From Chondrus crispus (lineage: Eukaryota > Rhodophyta > Florideophyceae > Gigartinales > Gigartinaceae), in NCBI RefSeq assembly GCF_000350225.1, contig NW_005178530.1, positions 1-33,196 of the forward strand: a DNA stretch of 33,196 nucleotides. The letters run 5' to 3'. Under the pieces are notes generated by a model, which was not told the origin of the DNA, did not search any database, and saw nothing but the letters and a program-made list of their open reading frames with translations. Within the stretch, counting starts at the first letter, position 1, and each line of letters opens with the position of its first letter. A program made the translations under genes and the position numbers. Positions 8,816-17,733 of this stretch are shown one piece after another.

Positions 8816-10003
8816 ATGGTGTCGCTGGGGATGGAATTAGAGGATGAGCATGATTACAGCGTACACTCCCTGACGTGGTGTAATAATGAAGCCCTAGTCA
8901 GGCATGAGGGGGGCACACGGCGTGCGTCGGCGATGGATCTACTGTTCAGCTTGGCCTTGCCCTGGGATAGTATGGAAGCGCTGATTTGCTGGCTGAAGAA
9001 TCTGGAGGGGGCGACCATGGACGCTGGCACAATCATTCGAATGAGATTCGACGAAGACGAAGACGGCGCATCCGACGATGCTGATTACACAATCGAGCGG
9101 GTCGTATTGGCTTCTGGAAATAAGCATGGCTAGAGTGCATCAACATATTATGCGTCGGCAGTGAAGCATGGCGGCGCAGACACATTTTGGCCAATTCGCT
9201 TTCACACAATCGAAAGCTTTCAGGTCCCCTCTCGCGATACTGATGGATGCGATAGCTCATGTTCCACAGTTTTGTCTTGCGATTCCACTTCGTCATCGCA
9301 ATACGTCTTAGATTCCTCATCTCGCGCTAAACGTCAGTGGCTATTGAATGTTGATGAGTTCTGTGTCCAGAACCCGGATATGTTTTATTCCGTGAGCGCC
9401 TCCGGAATTCGGGGACCGTCATTGTTAGCACAGGAACTCTTTGTTCCCAACCGCCACGTTTTCATCTGCAGTCGTAACGGGGAATGTATTCGTGCAGCAA
9501 TAGCAAATGGCTTACACATCATTGGTGGTACTGCAGTTGCGGAAGACATGATAAATCGTGGGCCCGTTGGTGCGTCAAACCTAAGCCAGGCTGGGGCATG
9601 GCTCCAGACTAATATGAGGAGGTACACGCTAGAGCACATTCACCTTCATGGCGCCACGTTCAGCTCTTGGATCTTCTCGGCTGAGGCTAAGGAAGGTTTG
9701 TATATTGCTTCTCTCGAAGGCGTCGATGCCCATAACGATAAGATCAACCGTACCGTCGTGTTCGATTTAGCACGAATGGAAGTGCTAGACTCAGCTGAGC
9801 AGTATGCTCTGCACTTGGAACCGAAAGTGTTCAATGCGTGCATGGGCAACGGCTTCCGATTCTCCAGTGTAAACGAGGCTCGAAGGCTTCGGAAACAAAC
9901 TGTCGGTAAGAAGCCATACAAGAAATGTCGAAAGAAGCCTCGTTCGCAAAAAAGGGGACCATCACTGTACTCTTCAGCACAATTTAGACATGGGAGGCGT
10001 TGA
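8816..10003 (+). pseudogene. antisense accessory gene of Copia element 1, cysteine-peptidase-like, one internal TAG
   Basis: A single frame of 396 codons from ATG 8816 to TGA 10001-10003, broken only by an in-frame TAG at 9131-9133. It is convergent with pol and ends 26 bp from the pol stop. The protein has an acidic stretch (DEDEDGASDDAD), then FWPIRFHTIE, then RNGECIRAAIANGL with a candidate catalytic Cys. About 110 residues later comes NRTVVFDLARMEVLDSAE, where element 2 has DHVVAYD with a His; here that His is Arg. It ends in a lysine/arginine-rich tail (KKPYKKCRKKPRSQKRG), possibly nuclear-targeting. Element 2 carries a homologue at the same site with conserved FWPI-FHTIE, FY-S---RGPS, G-C-RAA--N and AL----IF--C-G blocks. 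The papain/OTU-like reading rests on the Cys...His-x4-Asp spacing and is an inference. The function for the element is unknown. Confidence 0.7.
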
Positions 10004-10029
10004 GCAAAGCGCCGCAGTAAACAAGTGAT

Positions 10030-10575
10030 TTAGGATAAGAAAGTTACTCGTTCTGCTTTCTCAAAGGTTTTGCTGTCAATGAGACCCTTTGTCATTACCG
10101 AGTTGAGAGCTCGATACATCTCGAGGTTTCGTTTCGTCAACGCATCTGCCAAGTTACGCTTGCCTGGAATCCATTGCATTACGGATATCTCGCCGCTCTC
10201 AAAGGAATCCCTCATCCTCGCTACGGTAGGGCGCAGCCGATAATCAGCACCCCCGTGCAATGTTGTTACCGTGGAGTAAAGACCATGGGAATCTATGGTG
10301 AGAACGAATGGGAGCGTGACTGGCGAGCCATTGACGTCCTGCATTCTTTCGGCCATGAGTGCACCCCGATCTGCCGCTGCGGCTGCAGCTAGGATTTCCG
10401 CTCCAATTGAGGAGAAAGACACTCTAGCCTGCTTGCAGCTGAGCCAGTCAAGTACGTGGTACACGACATCTCCACCCCCCGCAGGCAGGAATATACCCGA
10501 GATATATCCTGTTTGCCCATACGACGAAGACCCTTGGCTGGCGTCAGAGAAGGCCAAGTATCGCGGCTCAGCGAC
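10030..10575 (-). pseudogene. RNase H region of pol, Copia element 1
   Basis: Type-I Copia RNase H. Its acidic residues are visible: AFSDAS (Asp), SSIGAEILAA (Glu), TIDSHGL (Asp) and LADALTKRN (Asp). It lies in the same frame as the reverse transcriptase region but is separated from it by an in-frame TAA at 10576-10578. All four catalytic positions are kept, in contrast to element 2, where the Glu is Gly. The stop codon of pol is at 10030-10032. Confidence 0.85.
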
Positions 10576-10578
10576 GAT

Positions 10579-11508
10579 TTAAGGGAAGGAGCGGTATAGG
10601 AGCGACGGACGGAGGGCTTGTATCTCCTTGAAGACTTTGTTGGCTTCGACTAGATGGGATACTGTAAGCCTGCCGATTCGTTGTTGTAGGTGGCTTGCAG
10701 CGAATGACGCTTGAGGCATTACACCGTGTCCCAAGAAGTTGAGGGAGCCAGTGAGTCCAAGGTAACGGGTTATTTCGTCCATTAAACAGGGTGAGTTCCA
10801 TTCTTTGCGACGTTCACGGGTGATTTGTATTGGAAGTATCTTATCTAGGTACTCTTGCATATTAACATGTACGGAGCAGTCGGCGTCTTGATGTATGTGG
10901 AGCCTGTTGAAGATAAGGTCAGGGCCGGTGAGGAAGCGTCCAATGGTGAAACGTTTTGAAATCTGAGAGTGGAACTCATCGATGGCTTGGCGTGAACCTG
11001 CAATCAGGAAGTCGTCCACCACTTTCGCAATCACAAGTTGGACACGGGAGTTGCTTTGGCGTTTGACGAAGAGCTGCGGGAGTCCCGGAATTTGTATGAT
11101 TCCCTTACCAATCATCCAGGTTTCGACTGTGATTTGCCAAAGCCGACCGGATTCTACGATACCGTAGGCGGGCTTGATCATTTTCCAAACAACGCTTGGT
11201 GATGTTGCCCATCCCTTCGGCGGTCGCACGTACATATCTCGGCCGAGAGAACCTCCTTGTAGGTAAGCTCCCTTGACGTCAATTGTCGCTAGGGAGAACC
11301 TTATGATGGCTGCCAGAGAAAGGACTATGCGGATGACAGGAAACTGGGCTGTTGCTGAGTCCTTTCGAACTTTTTCCTTGTCTCGATCTCTGTTCCCGTG
11401 TGGCACAAGACCGCACTTAAGCTTGAGCTTATCCTCTGCGCCATCATGCTGGACTTGAAAGAAGTGGTGCGACGTGATAAGGTTTGCATATGATGGAAGA
11501 GACTTCAT
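10579..11508 (-). pseudogene. reverse transcriptase region of pol, Copia element 1
   Basis: Copia RT. Visible blocks are KLKLKCGLVPHGNRDRDK, ATIDVKGAYLQG with the first catalytic Asp, YVRPPKGW, KPAYGIVESGRLW and the catalytic VVDDFLIAGS (VVDD in place of the common YVDD; element 2 has the same variant). Upstream the frame is cut by a TAA at 11530-11532, between KEKENY and GSYEEVH, where element 2 reads NYDGAYEELH. Downstream it ends in TAA 10576-10578. Confidence 0.88.
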
Positions 11509-11532
11509 GTGGACTTCCTCGTAACTTCCTTA

Positions 11533-12281
11533 ATAGTTTTCCTTTTCACGGGCGATCGATTTTTCGACAAGCCAACGCGGCAAGAACTGCAGCTGGAACT
11601 CCGATACTGTGGTGTTGCCCAGTACCTCATGAGCTTGCTGGAGAAGCACTTGTTCGCTGGAGGTCAATGCGCATGGGAGCGGGGACGGAAGGCGCATCTG
11701 TACAGAACCTATATCCTTTTTTGGACGAGCCGGGACGATCGATTTTCGATATCTTGGTGATCGGCGGTTGCGCAGCTTGGTTCTTGTAGCGGAGTTTTGA
11801 TCCCATCTTTGCTGTTCTTAGCAAAATCCCTATACGGCATGTCCACGATCCGCGTACACCCATCCTCCTTGAATAGGTCTTTTGATGAGGGATGACTTGA
11901 CGAAAGTGCTGATTCACTTTCGAATAGTTTCCATACGTCGCCGGTGTGCGACAGTGCAGCATCGGGGAGATCATCCTCTTGTGATTGGTCAGTGGCGGGA
12001 ACCTGTTCTTCCGCGTTCACGTTGGGAAAGGAGTCTTCCCTTGTCTCTTTACGAATGTCTTCGGTCTGGAGAATCGTTGGAAATTGGTCATCTCCAACGA
12101 GTAGCTCTTGCTGTTGATCATCGAAGTTTTGTTCGTCGATGAGAGAGGATGAGCGTGGGAATAGAAAGTGAATGCTGTCGAGTTCTTTCAACAGGCTTGA
12201 GGTCGGAGAAATCCGAACGTCCTCAAGGGCAGCTCTCACTGGCATTCCTTTGTGTTCCTCATTCGTGGATATCGTTATCAT
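11533..12281 (-). pseudogene. integrase-RT linker region of pol, Copia element 1
   Basis: Poorly conserved acidic, Ser/Gln-rich linker between integrase and RT. Its start, HKGMPVRAALEDVRISPTSS, matches NGLPIRAAFEDVRVAPRSS of element 2, and its end, WLVEKSIAREKENY, matches WVIDKSIAKEKENY. Two frames are needed to follow it, so at least one further frameshift lies between about 11627 and 11720. It is also out of frame with the integrase part before it. Confidence 0.7.
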
Positions 12282-12289
12282 GTGTGGGT

Positions 12290-13891
12290 CTACAGAGCGA
12301 ACGTATCCTTTTTGCCACTTGCCAAGCTTCGGTCCGCGCTGAAGAAATACACCCTTTGCCCCTTAGTGAGGGAGTCTCGGAGGAGTACGTGGGGAGACCG
12401 ACCATTGTTGAGAAGTCGCAGTGCTCTGCGAGCAACTTGTTCTTCATGCGCAATGACGAGTTCCTTGGAGACTTTGCTCTGTGGCAAACCAGCAACCGAC
12501 GGAGTATATCCACGTGCCATTTCGAAACTGCTCAACCTCTTTGCGCCGTACAGCACGTTACTGAGATATGTTGCGCGAGAGAGAACGTCGGCATGGGTGT
12601 ATTGTATACCTCGAGACGCCTTGAAGAATTCAGCATCGTTGAGTATGCGCTGTGAGATTATGCGCACAACGGCATTCTTGCTTTCGACAACACCGAGTTT
12701 TTTGTGCCTCCGAGCTGGGCGGTCTTTAAACTCAATGTCATAGTAATTCAGAAATTCCCGAAAAGCTTTGCTGTTGAATTCCTGATCTCCAGACATTCGA
12801 GATGGCGGTCCGTGCACTTGACACCAGTGGCTGTCGATGGCTCTCGTAGCTGCTTCCATTTCTCTTGAATCCATGATGATTGTTACTGAAAAAGCCGTCT
12901 GTACATCTACAAGGTGCAGAATTGGGACATTGTCCATCTCTGCGATGTACATGTAGTCGATTTGTACATGGGCATTGAAAGTGGACAGTATCTTGCCGAA
13001 AGAAACCTTGCGGGAGGCCAAAGGCCTTCCAGTAGACTTACAAGATGTGCAGTTATTAACGACTTGTTTCAGTGCTTGCCGAAGGACAGGGTTCATTATC
13101 CCTCCTCTCCTGCAAAGCTCAATCATATCAGTCGAAGGCAGATGGGTATATCCATGAAGCTTGGTGGCAAATCGCTTCGCCACCTTCCCATGTGCGTAGT
13201 AGCCTTTCGTCAAAGCTCTGTTGTCTTCAGGTGCGGCGCTGAGCGCCTGGTAGCTTACAAAGTAGGACTTGAACGAATTTGACTTGGCAGGGACCACGAA
13301 GAGATACGTTCTCACCCGATCCTTGTCCGTTTGAGAAACAGGCTCGTTGTATGTTTGGAATGTGAGGGCTTCCTTAGAGAGTTCACATACGCCTGGTGGA
13401 ATCTCAAGTATGTTTCTCGGGCCGAGGAGGTTGGACTTATGAATAATTTCATTTCCTAGAAGAAGTACGCCTTTTCCAGGCGTAATGTAAAATGGGATCG
13501 TGACATGATTACCTTGCATGTCTTCCAACGGAAGGTCCCAGATGGCTACTGCAAGTTCAGCTTCGCTACAGTGCATTCCATAGCCGTGATAGAACGGCTC
13601 ACAGTCGAGTGCACGAAGAATCAGGTCTATTCCAAGTGCTTGGCACAGTGCGGCAGCTGAGTCGGTACCGCCAACACTGCGAGGACAACCGACATCAAGG
13701 ACCGGATTGGGGTCCGATTTCCCGACAGCGACGTCCGATGCGGCCCCACGTCCGGTAACGAGACTTAGTTGCGTCTCTCTCCCGCACTGGAGCCTTCCTG
13801 AAAAAACCTGGCGGGCTTCTTCGAACCCGGTTGCGGACGTCCTGACTCTTTTTGTCGAATTCTTTTCGTCAGGTACCTGGGAAAAGGGCAT
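12290..13891 (-). pseudogene. protease and integrase region of pol, Copia element 1
   Basis: A 533-codon frame. The aspartic protease part has VLDVGCPRSVGG, where Copia proteases have D-[ST]-G, and YGMHCSEAELAVAIWDLP. The integrase follows: HGYTH and CTSC form the HHCC zinc site; the DDE core is HVQIDYMY, GDQEFNS and LGVVESKNAV; and KLSSFEMARG-type sequence leads to the C-terminal part. The frame derails near 12340-12352, within VYFFS: the element 2-like continuation GPKLGKWQKGYVR is found in another frame, so a one-base indel has occurred. The first codons overlap the gag zinc-knuckle frame. Confidence 0.87.
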
Positions 13892-13935
13892 TTCAGGTCA
13901 CCTCTGTAGTGATCTTTCTCTCCGCAATCATAACA
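13888..13935 (-). pseudogene. gag zinc knuckle (CCHC), Copia element 1
   Basis: On the minus strand CYDCGEKDHYRGDLKC gives C-x2-C-x4-H-x6-C. It is preceded by a Gly/Ser/Arg-rich stretch and is in a different frame from both the main gag ORF and the protease-integrase ORF. Element 2 has the matching CFDCGDEDHYAGDLRC. The one-residue longer last spacing (6 instead of the usual 4) is shared by both elements. Confidence 0.75.
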
Positions 13936-14028
13936 GACTTGTTCGCTGGTTGCTTGGGGGAGAGAACTGCCTCTCCCGTTGCCCCTTTTTTGTGGCCGTT
14001 TCTAGACCGCTTCTGTTTTTGACTCATT

Positions 14029-15099
14029 TTAAAGACATTCGGAGCGTCTGCATATGAAGTTGCACCAGCAGTTTGATGTTGGTTTTGGCGGGGTTGAGCA
14101 ATCCCGCCCTTGAACAGAAGAGCTAAGAAGAGTTTTCTGTATGCCACGGTGGACGATGTCTTCAATCTCCTTGGCAGACAGGGACGCAGCGTTGCTGAGA
14201 GAAGAGACACTTAGGTTACGGAGCACAGATACAGCATCGTCAAGATGAAGCCTACAGACGTCCTTAGTCGCCATGATGATTTGAGCGATCGAATCCTGCT
14301 CAGTATTGGCCACATCGGGGGCAATCAGAGCATCAAGTTTATGAGTCACGGATTTTGCAGCCTCTTTGACTTTGTTGTGGGTTTCCGTTATCACGGTTCT
14401 CAGAGTTTGAATAGTGCGAGCTGATGAATTTGGAGAAATTTCCACAATCTCTTGCACCATATTCCGGAGATCTGAAAGAGCTTCGACAGACACCTGCTTT
14501 ATGTCCGCACTATTTTCATTCCCCTTTCGAGCTTCTGCAAGCCCAATGAGCTGGAGGTTTGCATTTGTGAGCGTCCCTTCTTCAAGGTTTGCATTGTTGA
14601 GAAGGGTAATGACCAGCACCTCCCCAATCTGGGATGAAGCAGAGGAGTTGCTGTGCATTAGGTGTTCGGCAGCTAGGCCTCGAAAGCGGGAAATAAAGAT
14701 CGGAAGTTCTTCTCCCTTCTTTCGGCGACAGGTAGAGACTCTGTTGAAAGAAGTTATCAGGCGAGTGACCATGGCAATTGGAGGGTCGACGGCGACCAGT
14801 TCGACAATGTCTCTGACGGCTGCATTCTGGTCATCTTGCTTGTAGTCAATAATTTTCTTTGCCTGAGCCTCATCCACAATAGATTGTTGAGGCGTTGGTA
14901 GACCACGATCATACAGCTGACGCCCGAGGGTGGCGTAAAACGTTTTATACGTCTTGTCATTTCCTCGCTGGGCTGCTGATGCAATGAGATCTACCCAACG
15001 AGATACCTTACGGCGCCAGTCTTGCGGATCACCAAACGGGGAAAAAAGGGGAGGATCGAGATAGAACCTGTCCTTCTCATTTGAGATCCCTGGGCCCAT
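14029..15099 (-). CDS. gag capsid-like protein, Copia element 1
   Basis: A 356-codon frame that starts with the ATG inside the primer binding site (MGPG). It has the features of a Copia gag (UBN2/Retrotran_gag-like): DWRRKVSRWVDLI near the N terminus, a LVAVDPPIAMVTRLITSFN segment and EELPIFISRFRGLAAEHL. Helical sequence follows, then the frame leaves the homologous reading near 14060 (CSTPPKPTSNCW) and stops before the zinc knuckle. Element 2 has the homologue MGPGLNEKKDL. A frameshift near the C terminus either is damage or reflects gag-pol frameshifting; the other lesions favour damage. Confidence 0.8.
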   Translation of the reverse strand: MGPGISNEKDRFYLDPPLFSPFGDPQDWRRKVSRWVDLIASAAQRGNDKTYKTFYATLGRQLYDRGLPTPQQSIVDEAQAKKIIDYKQDDQNAAVRDIVELVAVDPPIAMVTRLITSFNRVSTCRRKKGEELPIFISRFRGLAAEHLMHSNSSASSQIGEVLVITLLNNANLEEGTLTNANLQLIGLAEARKGNENSADIKQVSVEALSDLRNMVQEIVEISPNSSARTIQTLRTVITETHNKVKEAAKSVTHKLDALIAPDVANTEQDSIAQIIMATKDVCRLHLDDAVSVLRNLSVSSLSNAASLSAKEIEDIVHRGIQKTLLSSSVQGRDCSTPPKPTSNCWCNFICRRSECL

Positions 15100-15102
15100 A
15101 AC
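15088..15102 (-). other. primer binding site, half-tRNA initiator Met type
   Basis: GTTATGGGCCCAGGG directly after the U5 end CTACTGCA. The first 13 bases are complementary to CUGGGCCCAUAAC, the anticodon arm of typical eukaryotic initiator tRNA-Met, ending at nucleotide 39. Drosophila copia uses the same kind of primer, a tRNA cleaved after position 39. The gag start codon is bases 4-6 of the site and faces the CAU anticodon. Element 2 has the identical 15 bases. Confidence 0.85.
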
Positions 15103-15333
15103 TGCAGTAGAACGGGTTCAGTGGTGCGTAGGGTGAAGGGACGGACGGCACGGAAGGGACGAAAGTATCCGTTCTAGCTCGTGCGCAGCAGGAGCCCCCG
15201 GGGGTCTGGGTACCCTATACTTTTGCCTATCCTTCCGTTTGCCCCTGCTGCGCACGAGCTAGAACGGATACTTTCGTCCCTTCCGTGCCGTCCGTCCCTT
15301 CACCCTACGCACCACTGAACCCGTTCTACTGCA
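15103..15333 (-). repeat. rearranged foldback 5' LTR of Copia element 1
   Basis: 15103-15192 is identical to 8147-8236 (the last 90 bp of the 3' LTR). 15191-15333 is the reverse complement of 8147-8289 with one mismatch. The two blocks share only GG at 15191-15192. The result is a 90-bp inverted repeat with a 51-bp loop; the U3 part of the LTR is missing. Since U3 normally holds the promoter, this copy should lack its normal transcription start. The outer end is again a U5 end (TGCAGTAG read inward), directly followed by the target duplication. Confidence 0.93.
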
Positions 15334-15338
15334 GCTAC
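15334..15338. repeat. target-site duplication of Copia element 1, right copy
   Basis: GCTAC directly adjacent to the inverted U5 end; partner of 8142-8146. Confidence 0.9.
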
Positions 15339-17733
15339 AGTATGCACTCCACCCATTCCTTTTAATAGAACATGGCATCACCTCCCCTTGCCTTTGAAAT
15401 CGCTTCTGATCAGTGCACTTCTTCCTATCGCGGCTGACTTCTCCCCGTTTAGTCCTTATCAACTATCATACCAACACACATCGCCTCCTAGCACTCCCAT
15501 AGGGCTGCCTTTGCCACGAGTCTGACAACTGCAACCCACTTCCCTACCTTATGCTGTCATGTGTGGATGCTGTGTTACTATAGAGTAACACAGCATCCAC
15601 ACATATATCGGGCCAGGGAGCTCTTCTTGGGAGATCTTAATGTCTCCGCGGTTGTCAATATCAAGACACGGAACACCAAGGACTCACTTCCTTTACTATC
15701 GATCAAACGTGAACTGATTTGTATTATACTCAGATCATCTCTCGAGCATTCGTTCACTACTTCATTGTCCGTGCCATCGTAGATTACTCTCAAAATCCTT
15801 TTCGATGGTTGATACAAAAGTGCTGAAGAAGGACAACAAATCGGTATGGACTAAGTCGACGGATGATTTTGGTTTGTTGTAGCCGTAGGCACACAAGTTT
15901 GAAGTGAGAAGGGTTTCAACTTCACTTTTGTCAACGTTAAGCTGTTGTGCTACAAACAAACAAAATTTGCTTCTTCCTGGCATATTTTGTCATTCATTTT
16001 CTTGGCAGACAATCGAACATTGTAGTAGATTGTTGTGCGAAAGTATCATTCACGAAAAAGATGGAAACAAGGATGATGAAGAAAGCAGAACCTTTTGAAC
16101 AGATGGGTGTTTGTCAACGAGATACTGAACTCAAACAAGAACTGAAGTACGCTCTTCCGGTTTTGTTGAATGGAAGATGAATGGTTTCAATGCAGACAAC
16201 ATCTCAAGTGGATAAGTGTTAAACGCAACCAAGAAACTAACAAGGGATGGGGCTAACTTGAAAGGAACAAGTGGATACACGATAAGGGGGCTGGGTTAGT
16301 GCCCTCATACCTGATGTGGGCTCTCGTTCTGTGTACATATCCAGGTCATGAAGTTACAGTAACACCTGCCATGAGTGGTTTTTGTCAGTGTTTACCTCTA
16401 CGGTTAAATGAAAGGGGTATGAATTCGTCACATCATAAATGGTTAACAGCCCGTGAATGAAGCTGCTATACCTGACCACACTGAACAGTTAATAGATTGG
16501 CTATTTGTCGCCAAGATGTTTTGCAGTACATCAAGCTATGGATTGTGATAGTATCGCTGCAGCTGAACTGCGACGAAATTTTTGGTTTTAAGAGCGTTTT
16601 GTTTAACGTCTCTGAAAGACGCGACACACTGAAGTATGCGTTCCGAGGATTGCCAAAAATGGGAGAAACGGCATCATGGAAGGAGGTCAGTCGCATATAT
16701 TGAAATGCTTTGTTTTTTGGTGACGTATGGGACAGCGTTGTATCAGCGACAAATGAGAGATACTGGTTGAAGGAGTCCTTTTTCTGCTATAAACACAGGC
16801 TGATCTAAGAAGCACTCTGTCATAATCAAGACCACTGCAAGAGACTGGTGGATTGTTTACTGCTCATTAATAGAATGTTGAATCTTTGTTTGCAGGCCTC
16901 CAAAAGAATCCACATGTATCTTGGTTACAATGCGTGATGTTTCGGATGCAGATTTTGTATCAGAAAAGATTGAGTGCAAATTGAAAGTGTGGCAGAAGTA
17001 ACGGATATTTTTGAGCATGATGCTCTTGAAGATGTGGAGGCTTAATTTTTGACACACAAGGTTGGCAGCACTCACGATGCTTTCGACATTATATCATTAC
17101 GGTTCGGTAGACGTTGATATGGAAGCATCGTAGGCTCCTCCAGCATCATTCGCGGGTAATTCGAATGCTTTGCGAGGCATGAATCGGGCTCTGGCGGTGT
17201 TGGGTCGAGCTCCTCACTGACCGAAGTGAAGGTTGGTGCGGGGAAGGCTTGGCTGCCTTATAGAAGGATGGACCAGTGTCATATCGAGTATGGAGCCTTA
17301 ATTATATCCTTTCATAAGCTATTTTATTTTGTGCTAGATCCGGTATAGTGCACAGTGACTCGGTTTAAGGCGATGGGCTTGGAAGTCAAGACCTGAAATC
17401 ACACGTGTGAGAACGGGTCGCGGACGTGGCAAAGGTGGGGACAAGGTTTCTTGTGAGCACAATGCGCACATGACGAATGTGTGAAATGCTCGTAACCACG
17501 GAAGGCTCTTTGCTTCCTTGAATCCGTCCAGGAGGAGAGCAAATATTTTCTCCTCCCAAAACTTAATTCTAGCCCCACTCCGCAGTCCTGTTTCAACCTT
17601 TGCGCAATTACGCAGCCCTGTCCATCCCTCCCACTCTACCAGACCTGATAGACCAAGAATGTCAACATCTCGTCCGCGACTCCGCTTTCCGTCATTTCAT
17701 TGAAGACACCATCTTCACCACTATACGACTCCC
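15339..17733. other. gene-poor region with one long hairpin
   Basis: AT-richer than the flanking genes. Only short open frames are present; the longest on the minus strand (15762-15983, 73 codons, with KFCLFVAQQLNVDKSEVETLL) matches no family I recognise. The last 130 bp, pyrimidine-rich, is presumably the promoter and 5' leader of the dehydratase gene. No RNA gene or mobile element boundary was seen apart from the hairpin at 15559-15604. Confidence 0.5.
15559..15604. repeat. hairpin, 21-bp perfect arms, 4-nt loop
   Basis: ATGTGTGGATGCTGTGTTACT at 15559-15579 is followed by ATAG and the exact reverse complement at 15584-15604. It is about 220 bp outside Copia element 1. The sequence is unrelated to the other hairpins of the window. 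Confidence 0.95.

Larger units (their letters stand above)
8147..15333 (-). mobile_element. Copia-type LTR retrotransposon, element 1 (defective, rearranged 5' LTR)
   Basis: A 7.2-kb element read on the minus strand: rearranged 5' LTR (15103-15333), primer binding site (15088-15102), gag, protease, integrase, reverse transcriptase, RNase H, polypurine tract (8469-8480) and 3' LTR (8147 to about 8466). The order protease-integrase-RT-RNase H defines Copia. An additional gene lies on the opposite strand between RNase H and the 3' LTR. It is bounded by the 5-bp duplication GCTAC. The LTR segments present at both ends differ at only one of about 233 positions, so insertion is recent. Even so, the coding region has at least one frameshift and two stops, which suggests that proteins supplied in trans moved it. 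Confidence 0.93.

Noticed and set aside
14029..15099. Programmed gag-pol frameshift in element 1
   Set aside because: The zinc knuckle is in a third frame and other lesions are present, so damage explains it better; no clear slippery site with a structure was identified.
15103..15333. Independent foldback MITE at the end of Copia element 1
   Set aside because: Both arms are copies of the element's own LTR end, the primer site follows directly, and the target duplication is shared with the other end of the element, so it is part of the element.
15762..15983. 73-codon minus-strand ORF
   Set aside because: No family recognised, no flanking structure; kept only as a remark in the region entry.
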